From Gremmenia infestans (Eukaryota > Ascomycota > Leotiomycetes > Helotiales > Hamatocanthoscyphaceae), in the NCBI GenBank assembly GCA_032629725.1, contig JAFEVB010000005.1, forward strand, positions 496,001 to 560,000: 64,000 nucleotides of DNA. Direction: 5' to 3'. This document shows positions 54,564 to 64,000 of the stretch, piece by piece. Positions within the stretch are counted from its first letter, which is position 1. Each line of letters opens with the position of its first letter. The notes under the pieces were generated by a model. The model was not told the origin of the DNA, searched no databases, and worked only from the letters and a program-made list of their open reading frames with translations. Both the position numbers and the translations under genes were made by a program.

Positions 54564-56630
54564 TGGTATATCGGACGATGAATGGGCTGTCAAGAGCCCT
54601 TGGTAATCTGATAACTGCATCAAAGACACCAAAGAAGAAATCTCGAAGAATCATTGAAGATCTCAAGATGACCGAGCTTTCAAGTCTAATCTCACAATGG
54701 TAAATGTCAAACGTTAAGCTTTCATGCGTTTCTGGCAGATGTCTCGAATCCCTGTGTGTGGATCCTCCGAATTGCTTGTTCTGGATCATGCGTGCCTTAG
54801 AAAGAAATCGAATAGAGTTGCCAAACATGAGATCAGGGAGCATTCTCCATTCTTCACAGCCCCACTCGCAGAATCCCCAGACGGCGCTCATTGGAGATAG
54901 AGCCAAGGTTGAGACGAAATAAGCCATGCATGGCCCTGTTTTGTCGATCGATTCTGCATCATGCAGCCAGCCGGCTGTGGGTGTGAGTGTGAGTGGTTCA
55001 ACACTGTACTGTACGAGAAAACTTGGGAAATGTGGCCCACGATAACATTTGGGAAGAATAGGGGAATTCCCAAACGTCGTTGAGGCACAAGCGAGTTTCG
55101 TACAGCCTCGTCAGCCTTCTCTGATACCGCCAAGAGTCCTGCGCACACGTCCGCCACGGGTTTGACATTCCACGGGCTTCACTGGTGGGCTCATTTGTAG
55201 ATGATCTTGTAGATGGATGTTTGTAATATCGGTCTCAAAAATGATCTTCAATCATCTTCTGGGTCGATGCGTGGCCTCAGGGGAATTGTAACGAGTGAGA
55301 GCTTGAACGAATGGTTGGCGATAGCTTCCTGGTGGCTGAAAACGTGCCACCTCACTGCAGTCATGGGATCATTGTTGTTGGCAATACAGTGAACACAAAT
55401 AGAAAGAGAGTTCAAACTATTGAAGTTCATAGGAAGCGCAAAGGAAGACCTTGAAATGGACCGAGTTCGTGGGAGATACTTTGGTACGTTCGTGATATGA
55501 TTTGTGCACGTCCAAAGGTCTACGCGCTCTGCAACGCCTCTCTGACAGAAGCGCATTGCACAGCGAACCAATCGGCAGGCAGAGAGAGCTTTTGGAACAC
55601 CCGCCGCTTTGGAGGATCTGTAGAGAATTCAAGACTCGCCAGGCCTCACATGTGGCGTGCCGGGATCGTATATGGGATCTTATTACCATAACGGTAATAA
55701 GAGCTGTTTCTGTTGCAGGAGTTCGTTGGTGTCTTGGGACAAATGTTGTGTTCTATGAGCTGTGGGACGACGACGACCCTGAATAGAAAGAAAGTCCTCC
55801 TTCAAGCAGCGCTCAACCCCAACCCAAGTCCAAGTTCTTCTACAGTGAGTACTGTAGTGTAGGTCTTGGGACTTTCAAGGCTCATCACACTTCTCCATCT
55901 ATCACATCACACTTATTACTTATTTCCGGACGCCGACGCTGGGCAGTTTCTGGAATCTCTGCATTATTTGGAAAAAGAAGTACGCATTGTATACTCGTAA
56001 AAGGCAGAGAGCTCCAATAGTTCGCATTGTTCACCCGCATAAAGTACCCACTCCAGCTTGGGCCCCCGCTATTAATTCGACATTGTGTTACGCGCTCACT
56101 TCTTCCGTCCCATTCCTATCCAGCCACCTACCTACCACGCATCTCTTCTTTCACCGCAAGCCGCTGCTAGTCGGCGCACTTCTATCGTACTTACATTCTA
56201 CCATCCCCTCGTTGGCACATCTCCATTCCTTTTCGATCCTTTACCAGTTCTTCGGGATCGCACTGACGATCATCAACACACTCCTTCTCCCACTGGGAAA
56301 CTACACGATTCTGCCAGCGACCCATATAATCTCACTACAACGAACTAAAGTAATAGTAACGGAACCCCACCATAATCTACGCCGAGCGACCGACCACCCG
56401 CGTTAAGACATCGAGGAAGGACATAGATACCGGGCGTCGAAACCTCAGAGAATATAGAGAGGTCAACATTTGGGCGGCATCAACGGAACACTACAGATAT
56501 TCTGGCAGGAACTTGGATAATTCCGCATCTCGAATTCTACATCAAACAACGGCTGGTCGCTGAAGAGGCGACCAGTGATTGAACAACAACAGAAGGGCTG
56601 ATCTGGAAGAACCGGCATTGAGTTTTCGAA
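54564..56630. other. intergenic, ~2 kb, ending in the NoxR promoter/leader
   Basis: No conserved coding sequence. The section from ~55800 to 56630 is pyrimidine-rich and likely includes the NoxR promoter and leader. An ORF at 55987-56406 is not supported. Confidence 0.45.
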
Positions 56631-58485
56631 ATGTCTTTGAAACAGGTGAGTTTTGGAAGGGAAGAGCAACTTGATGGGCTGGAAGCTTATGCTTTGGATT
56701 AGGAAATCGAGACCTGGGTGGCAGCACTTGGCCACTACGATAATAATGAATTCGACGATGCGCTGAAGGAATTTGATGGCATCTCAGACACTTCCAAGAT
56801 TCTCTTCAACTGTGGCGTGATTCACGCTACGCTGGGAGAGCACGAGAAAGCGGTTAGTATAGCACCTTCCCTCCAGCGGAATAGAGTACTAATTATCTTT
56901 AGGTCGAATGCTATCAACGAGCTGTACGTTTAGATCAATATCTGGCCGTAGCATATTTTCAGCAAGGTGTTTCAAATTTCCTCGTTGGCGATTTCGAAGA
57001 GGCACTGGCGAATTTCAACGACACGTTACTTTACCTGAGAGGAAACAACATGATTGACTATGCTCAACTGGGTCTTATGTTCAAGCTATATTCTTGCGAG
57101 GTTCTTTTCAACCGTGGTCTATGTTATATATATCTCCAACAAAAGGAGGCTGGAATGCAAGATTTCTCTTTTGCCGTCAAGGAAAAGGTAGTTGAGGATC
57201 ATAACGTTATAGATGAGGCCATCAGGGAGGAAGCAGAGGTATGAAACCCGAGTCAGGACCTTGAGGGATCTAGCTAACGATTCTAGGGCTACACTGTTTT
57301 CTCAATACCCGTCGGTGTTGTATATCGGCCGAATCAAGCCAAGGTCAAGAACTTGAAGACAAAAGATTACTTGGGTAAAGCACGTTTGGTGGCAGCATCG
57401 GACCGATCAAATGCTTTTACTGGTTTCGCCGGATCCGAGATCAAGAATGTGAGTTTCCCGTAAGACACATCAGGGATCATGCTAATAGTGCTAGGCTGGC
57501 AAAGTAGAAATCAAAGACGATCGTCCAGCCGAGACTATCTCATACGCCGCCTCGAATCTCGTCAAACCCGGTCTTTCAAGTAAACGACAACAATCAGAAC
57601 CTCCAATCGGTCGGAATGTCTTTCCGCCAACGCCGCCTCCTGAGTCTGAGAAGTCAAGTAGTTCTGGTTCAGGACAAATGTCACGAGGAATGTCTGTTCG
57701 GAATGGGCCTAAGCCAATGCCCGCCAAGCTCAATATCGAGAAAGCTCGTCCGAATGAACGGTATGAGATCCGGGATGATGGCAGGTCACCACCACAACCA
57801 CAACGACGAGGCACTTCACGAACGGCATCAGAACCAAGAGGACCACCAGCCAGGCAATACTCCTCTCGAGATGGATCTCGACCGATGCAACGAAGGAGGT
57901 CTGACGAAGAGGAAGAGGATGAATACCCCGGCGAGCTTTACGACATGTACCGAAACTCCCGCAGCAGTCGACAAAACGGCGCTCGGCGCCAACAACCTCG
58001 GTATATTGAGGAGGAGGAGGAATACGCCAGCGACTACGATGATGGATCCTTCGACGAGAACGATTTCGAAATGGTTTCGAATAACCGGCCACCTCCTAGA
58101 TCACGTGCTGCATCTTCTTCTGGCCGTGGTCAATCAAGGAGACCTGACGTGCGCAAGATCCGCGTCAAAGTGCACGCAGAAGACGTCCGGTACATTATGA
58201 TTGGCGTCGCTGTAGAGTTTCCGGATCTCGCGGATAAGATAAGGGAGAAGTTTGGGCTGCGGAAACGTTTCAAGATCAAGGTCCGTGATGACGATATGCC
58301 GGATGGAGATATGATTACGCTGGGAGATCAGGATGATTTGGATATGGTCGTTATGAGCGTGAAGGCGAATGCGAAGAAGGAACGTTTGGATATGGGGAAG
58401 ATGGAAGTGAGTAATCCCCTTTTCTTGATTTCGTTTGGAAAGTGATTTACTAACAGCATGACAGGTCTGGGTACAAGAGGTTTGA
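56631..58485 (+). CDS. noxR: NoxR, NADPH oxidase regulatory subunit (p67phox-like)
   Basis: Exons are 56631-56645, 56703-56852, 56903-57238, 57287-57448, 57495-58406 and 58465-58485, giving 531 residues. The N-terminal TPR region (1-~170) includes NNEFDDALKEFDGI, ILFNCGVIHATLGEHEKAVE, AVAYFQQGVSNFLVGDFEEA and LFNRGLCYIYLQQKEAG. It is followed by the activation-type motif SIPVGVVYRPNQAK. A disordered Arg/Ser/acidic middle leads to a PB1 domain (~441-520: KIRVKVHAEDVRYIMIG … KIKVRDDDMPDGDMITLGDQDD). The tail is MEVWVQEV. NoxR binds Rac and activates NoxA/NoxB, and interacts with Cdc24 through PB1. It controls superoxide bursts for development and infection. The first and last exons are tiny (5 and 7 codons). 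Confidence 0.94.
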
Positions 58486-58914
58486 TTTATGACATTTAAC
58501 GACATATATTTCTTTGGACAAGATCTTTGCATCAAAATATATACCAGCGAGCGATCTAAGCATTCATGCATATTTAGAAGGGATTTGGAGTCGAGTTGTT
58601 TCTGATAAGTATATATAATATACCATGCGTACGTCTTGACGACTATGTATGTGTTGGGGTGTCTATTCAGTCAGAAGGCTTTGGGGCTGCATAGTATAGT
58701 GAGGGTCTGCGATGTAGTCTGAAGGAGAATACATCCTTTACGCATTATGTCTTTTGATTCGTCTATACATCTAATTATATCGTCTCTGGGGATTTTTGTA
58801 ATAAACCCTCTTTTTACCTAACAGTCCCTTCTTTCAAAAGGACATCTACTTCTTATCGCCAGCCCATGCAAAACTCCAGTCAAACTCAAAGCGTTAGTTC
58901 CCTTGCATCATCAT
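58486..58914. other. intergenic between convergent genes
   Basis: 3' flanks only; no feature seen. Confidence 0.5.
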
Positions 58915-60011
58915 CTACATAGGCATTCGCTTCATCTCTTCCATAGTCCCTATAAAATCCCAAGTCAGCAATCAGATCACATAAACCACAGAGCCCCCAA
59001 ATAACTGCAGCCGGTGGCGTATTCATTTTTGCCCTTCACATCCACATCCACAACCAATCGAGAGAACAACAAAAACTCACAATACTTCCTCATATTCTCT
59101 GCTCCCAGCGTCTTCACCTCCTGATCCAAATGCGTCCAAAGCACATCCCCCCACCCCCCATCCTCCATCCTCTCCTTCATAACCCTCAACTCCAACTCCC
59201 TCTCCCCGCTCTTCACACTCAGCAGATACGTCTCCAGCTTCTCCATCCCCACATGGATTTCTTTATGCTGCCGCAACAGCTCGGCCGCATTCCGCCCGTT
59301 TTCGAATTCGGGCATCTTGCGCGCTAGCACGGGGAAGATGTGCGCTTCTTCAATCGAGTGGTGCGTTTCGAGGTGCTGGAGGAAGGAGAGCCCGGTTGAG
59401 AGGAAGGCTTTCAGGGACATGTTGGCGGGGCGCCGGTTGGTGTCGCAGGCTGTTTTGAGGATTGTCCAGGATTGTCGGAAGTGGTTGTGCTGGGGATTGA
59501 GGCATGAAAATTAGTTATTTATTTGCTTGCTTGCTGGTGGGGGGGGATAATTTATGATTTTGCATTTTTGGGGAGTTGATTTGAGAGCAGTTTGATATAA
59601 ATAGATATGATAGATAGATATACGCACGAAATACTCCATGTGTTCCGCCATACTGTTATACACGCTGAACTCCGCAGCGCTCAGCTTTGGTAGCTTTTTC
59701 TCGACTTTAGCTTCTTCGACCTTCTTCAAAGCTGCGTCCCGCGCCTGGTTCCCTTCTAGGATCTCGCCCTCCTTTTCACATGGCTCTGCTAGTCTGTCGA
59801 CCTCTGTTTGGTCTTCCTTCGCCATATCCGCCATTATGGTGCTAAAATCTTGTCGCAATGGCGCGGCGCAGGTGAAGTTCCTGCGGCAGGTAGGGTACTC
59901 TAGGCTTGGTATTGGTATTGCGCTTGGGATGCGGGGCGTATGGGTGTGTGCGATTGAGGCGCGTGGGAGACTTGTCAGGAGGAGCGTGAGGAGGTGAGGG
60001 CGCATTTGCAT
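58915..60011 (-). CDS. hemerythrin (HHE cation-binding) domain protein
   Basis: Exons are 60011-59628, 59489-59081 and 58949-58915, giving 275 residues. Diiron-type ligands are in place: EHMEYFHNHFR, HLETHHSIEEAHIFP, RQHKEIHVGMEKL and WTHLDQEV. The short last exon yields the C-terminus KYWTMEEMKRMPM. The N-terminal ~60 residues (MQMRPHLLTLLLTSLPRASI, later CRRNFTCAAPLRQDFST) are hydrophobic then basic, suggesting a mitochondrial presequence or signal peptide. Fungal relatives may bind oxygen, iron or nitric oxide; the activity here is unknown. An acceptor near 59000 would give a longer alternative tail, but the chosen one reproduces the family ending. Confidence 0.85.
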
Positions 60012-62324
60012 GGAGGACGCTTCATTTGCATGGTGGAGGGGGGATAGATGGCGGAGGCTGCTACTTGTATGTAATGTAATGTGTTAGTTCTTAGTGGCCT
60101 AGGGGACTTCTGCTCGCTGACTGAAGCTCTTATCAATATATTAATAATGAGAGTCTCGGCTCGGCTTCGGACAAAGGGATTCACCGAAGAGGCTAACTAA
60201 TTTAGTAAGCCATAGTAAGGTTAAAGTTGAGGCTCAATTCTTTATGTCATCAACAACAACACCATTTTACCGAACAAGACGTTGAATTCGGGACTGTATA
60301 ATGAGGCTTATGGGACCTAGTCGTCGAGGATATGAGGTGTGCTGTGCTACGTCGGCGATGACAAATCGGTCACATGACACAAGTGTTTCGAGCGTCTCTT
60401 TTCCAAGGGACCACCGTGCCGTGACATTCGTTGAGAGAATTCCGTCTACTTCTGAATCCTCAGTCCTCTCTTCATAAGACTAATCAAATCTTGTTTGAGA
60501 GTTTCGTCGTTATCAGCCTGTCTACCCAACTCCAATTCCAACACTCAAGCTTTATTTCAAGCTCCGCCAGAAGTCGTACTCTTCAGACAACGCTGAAAGC
60601 AGCATTCATGACAGTGGGGCATACGTCCAGAATTGGTGGGTCTGCAAGAGAGTTCACGTCTTTATGGATTCCCCGGGCAGAGGCATACAGCGACTTTGTA
60701 GGGGAGAACTATAAACTATCAGCAAGAGGTGATGCAAGGCCGAGCGAAGAGTCGAACCAAATCTCTTGTCCATTCACAACCTGGAATTATATGCCATTCT
60801 CTCGCCTGCCAAGATATAACTAACCGTTCGTAGGCCCCTCGAGATGCTTTGCAGCAATAAGTCCCATAGCTTCCATTGTCATGTTCGCTTGTTATACCCG
60901 GCTCCTGCTTTCGTAGTACGCTGCCACCACGAACGTCCAGACCTCTTCAGCACAAACATAAGGAAAGTTACCACCTATAGTTGTTGCTGTTTCAGCGCGG
61001 ATTGGGGTCACTATTGAACCATCGCGCGGAGGAACCGAGGTTCTAGCACTACAAAGACAGGCTCGTTTGCCGGTGTGTGACGGTCATTGGACTTCCACGA
61101 TTGTCTGCCGGTAGAGAGTAGGAACTGAGCCACTTCAATGTTTTTAATATTGAGGGCAATTATGCGACCATGACGGAGGGAAAAGGGTGTTACTTCGTAG
61201 TATATAGGTTTCGGGAGCTACTATAGACTGGAGCCGCTCCAGTGGAGCGCCAGAAAGGGTACCACACTCGTACCGATCCTTCGAAGGAAGTGAGATTTTT
61301 TACATGGGTCCGGTCTTGACCGATAATACTGGACATCTGAGATCGTCATAATTCGATGCCCCTCTTAGTTGAGGCTGACGCTTCCGTGTTCCTGTGGGGG
61401 CTGCAAGTGTTTACCCCACTGGGTCCAATCCCGTTGTTGCCGGGTGTGGCTTACTCCTGTTGCTCTTGCTAGTGCTACTAGGCCATTATTTGTATCTGTC
61501 GGACGCGCTCGTTTATCATTTTCTGTCAATTGTCGAACGTGTTGCTGATGTGGCAACATGTCAATGTTGCTGTCTAAGCTGGGTTGGCTAATTAGATGAC
61601 CTGACGTTCTATATCCTGTGAGCCTCAAGTGAAGATTGAAAAATAGATAGCTCTAATTTTAGCAAAATAGGAAGATCTTCGCTCGTTAATCGTGGACTCC
61701 GTAGGTGTTGGTTTGAAATCAACCCTTTATTACCAGGGGTATGATAGGCCCTCTTGTGTATTACCCACCTAGCATCCTCCAACACCCTGCGGCGTAAAAG
61801 TAATTTGAGCCCCGCTTTTTTTACTGTGAGGACTTATGATGATAATCGAGTCATCCGTTGTATGTAAGTACTATTCCTAGCTACCTGATTGGGCAAAGTG
61901 GCTGTGCAATGTCCAAAGAGTATCGTTTAAAAGGCCTTTTATTTCATGACTCCACCTGTGGGATTTTATTTGAAATTCACAGCTAAGGGACTCTAACTAT
62001 ATAAGTATCTAGCGTATCTTTACGCTTTTACTTTCCATTTCCGATCTAATAGGGCCTATTTTCATACAGGATTCAAGCCCCTCAAATGGATGCAACGGCT
62101 CTTACCTAACACTTCTTAAGTGCCAGAGGCTCCGCTCAGAGGATTAATACCTTGGTCGAGAGGCGCCAGCCTAGTAGCTATAGCTACTTACAGAAGTTCC
62201 TCATATCACTCGTTCTGCTATAATATGATCATCATAGGCATGAATTCTCATCTTCTCTTTCTGTGAACCATTTCTTTACTGTTTATCTTTGATTTGTGCC
62301 TGTTTATACTCATCAAACCTCAAT
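60012..62324. other. gene-poor intergenic DNA, ~2.3 kb
   Basis: No supported gene. It contains a small perfect hairpin CGCTCC-AGT-GGAGCG at ~61230 and a TACTTCGTA motif at ~61193. Short ORFs lack ATG starts or recognisable content. The last ~100 bases are probably the promoter of the secreted-protein gene. Confidence 0.45.
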
Positions 62325-64000
62325 ATGCGTCTTTACGGAACCTACTTATCATCGGTTGAACAGACGTTATTCGTTCTCGTTTCCATTTCTCACTTCGTGT
62401 TGGCAGCTGCTCTACCAGGTTTTGTTGATCCCGACCATAGGCTCTATCCCAGATTCAATACAAGCCATCCCAATATTAGCAGTATTGCCTTATCTTCGCC
62501 GAGCATCAATTTTCTTCCCACTGGGAGACTCTCAACCCAGTCTAAACCATCATCGACTGGGAAAGAAACCTCATCAGGGTTATCATCCACACATTCTCTT
62601 AGCAGTAGTCATGGTACAAGCACTGGTTATAGCATACCTCATCAGGGGACTGGCAGCAGTAGCAGTTCAACGCTTTCGAACACCACGTCACAGTCGCTTG
62701 TTATTATTACATCCATTATTGTTGAGTATGTCTCTCTAGTATATGAGCTTCCAAATACCCTTTTATTATCAAAGATCAGCGTTGACTCAAGTCTCTCAGA
62801 TCTGGTCTTACTCTGATAGAACCTATCATTACTGGGTACGCAAATGCCCCGAGCCTTTCTCTCCTCGTTTAGGCAGATTCGGGAGCCTTCAGATCGGTCG
62901 GGTGATTAAGTACTCCCGAGCCTACTAAATACACCTGAAAATGCTCCCTCTTAATTATCAGGCAATACTAACTCTAAGAACTTATAGCGGAGGATTATCG
63001 TCTCCCATTACTCTTCCACCTATTACTACGACTTTTGTCAGCTCTCAGGCGACATTCAGTATCTCTTCAGTGTCTTCCCAGATTGCAGGCCTTATCCCTA
63101 TCATCAATTCTTGGAAAGCAAATCCTACCCCACTTAAGTCAGGTACCCTTGGTAAAGTCAATGGTGTTAAAGACGATGTAGAAGGTCTTATCTCCAATCT
63201 AGGCGGTCAATCATCGCCTTCACCATGCGATTCTAAAAAGAAGAGGGGGCTAGGAGGGCCGCCCGGCATCGTTACTCAGGGAGTCAAAGATATCGTAAAC
63301 ACATTATCGTGTGTCAGTAGCAAGTTGGACAACGTTGAAGATGATATCAACGCTGATGATATCAATGGGATTGAAAGTACTCTAGACAGCCTGACATCGG
63401 AAATCGACGACCTCAGCGACGAGACAGATGATGAGAAATCCAATAGCGACAGACAATCTGATTCGGCTACTTCGACTAGCACTCCAGCTAGCAGCTCAGC
63501 TAGCACTTCAGCAAGTTCATCATCATTCTGCAAATCGACAGATGCGGCGTTGCAAGTCACTGTTCTATGCGTACCGACCTCAATCATCTCGAGCGGTACA
63601 ACGATCTCAACTACAAAATGCTCGCCCTCTGTTACGTTTACCGCGAGTGGCTGCTCCGTCACAGGATTCACGACTACGAGTATCGTGTCTAGTACATCGT
63701 CGAGTAGTGCTCAAACATATTGCGCTACTGATACTTGCGGCACCGCATGTCCCATGGCCAAAGGCCCTCTTAGTGGCGCCAGCATGGGTCTTGTCGTTTC
63801 TACTGGAACCTGTGCCTTGATTCCCACGTTTACAACGTCTTCTGTTCCAACCGCTAGCTACGCAACGTTCGACAACCCCACGGTTGCAACTTCAACTGCT
63901 GGCGCCGTGAAGAGGACAGCTCCCCAGCTTTCTCTCGGTAGCTCTGTTTTATTGATGGAACGCACTCTTCCAACTGTTGCTCCGATCAATTATAGGAGCC
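62325..64000 (+). CDS. secreted Ser/Thr-rich, Cys-containing protein, 5' part (runs off window)
   Basis: Exon 1 is 62325-62725. The predicted intron (62726-62987) has donor GTATGT and a TACTAACT branch site. Exon 2 runs from 62988 past the window end with no stop; junction GA|C keeps frame. A signal peptide (LFVLVSISHFVLAAALP) is followed by a Ser/Thr/Pro-rich stalk. Next comes a helical segment with Asp/Ile/Leu heptads (KLDNVEDDINADDINGIEST…LDSLTSEIDDLSDE). A second Ser/Thr run then leads to a Cys-bearing region (CATDTCGTACPMAKG). It is probably an extracellular or cell-wall glycoprotein; no enzyme domain is visible in the part present. Confidence 0.65.

Noticed and set aside
54340..54927. 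195-codon antisense ORF over the CCS1 3' end
   Set aside because: It largely mirrors the CCS1 coding strand and has no domain content of its own.
55987..56406. 139-codon ORF ahead of NoxR
   Set aside because: Pyrimidine-rich promoter/leader composition (Pro/Leu/His-rich translation). No conserved features.
58966..59003. Alternative long C-terminus of the hemerythrin protein using the CTGCAG acceptor
   Set aside because: The acceptor ending at 58950 gives KYWTMEEMKRMPM, matching the family's C-terminal pattern.
60431..60823. 130-codon open frame
   Set aside because: It begins at TTG, has no domain and no plausible splice partners.
61394..61591. Leu-rich membrane-like ORF
   Set aside because: No ATG start in frame, only a GTG, and an equally long open frame on the opposite strand. 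Likely chance.
1..64000. CRISPR arrays, bacterial operons, integrases or prophage genes
   Set aside because: None seen. Spliced eukaryotic genes occur across the whole window and no regularly spaced repeats exist.

Overview
This window looks like nuclear DNA of a filamentous ascomycete (Pezizomycotina). Helotiales/Leotiomycetes is my best guess, from overall protein resemblance only. Supporting signs are many 45-120 nt GT-AG introns with CTAAC/CTAAT branch sites, and genes typical of the group: NoxR, a Gti1/Pac2 regulator, a NACHT-type NLR, Tyr1, uricase and Rictor/Ste16. I rebuilt exon structures by hand from reading frame, splice consensus and family conservation. Exon junctions are therefore predictions, but nearly all keep phase exactly.

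Layout: 1-413, 3' end of the mitochondrial tRNA-modification gene MTO1. 821-2583, Gln/Pro/His-repeat protein. 2943-4384 (-), cardiolipin synthase CRD1. 5397-6794 (-), Sge1/Ryp1/Wor1-type regulator. 6795-13287, a gene-poor 6.5 kb block with three short terminal-inverted-repeat elements. 13288-15876 (-), nine-exon tyrosyl-DNA phosphodiesterase TDP1. 16640-18570, FAD oxidoreductase. 19059-20660, three possible micro-ORFs (33-40 codons) each encoding one membrane segment. 20957-30293, housekeeping genes: SNF8/VPS22, RPS16, TYR1, RPS14, AAR2 and a small helical protein. 31129-33820, eIF3c (NIP1). 34369-34523 (-), a tRNA-Thr(AGU) gene with its normal anticodon intron and also a 53-nt spliceosomal-intron-like insertion in the T arm. 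35314-36327 (-), uricase. 37958-42036, Rictor/Ste16. 43113-44467, disordered protein. 45078-49278, nine-exon NACHT-TPR NLR. About 50.0 kb (-), 5S rRNA-like relic. 50216-52200, MFS transporter. 52727-54563, divergent uL13m and CCS1. 56631-58485, NoxR. 58915-60011 (-), hemerythrin-domain protein. 62325-end, partial secreted Ser/Thr-rich protein.

Functional themes: several core genes sit in divergent pairs with short shared promoters (SNF8/RPS16, TYR1/RPS14, uL13m/CCS1, AAR2/small helical protein). CCS1, NoxR and the hemerythrin-domain protein form a loose redox/metal neighbourhood at 53.6-60 kb. Accessory features (NLR, TIR elements, micro-ORF cluster, gene-poor block) alternate with conserved housekeeping blocks. 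The most unusual single observation is the doubly interrupted tRNA-Thr gene.
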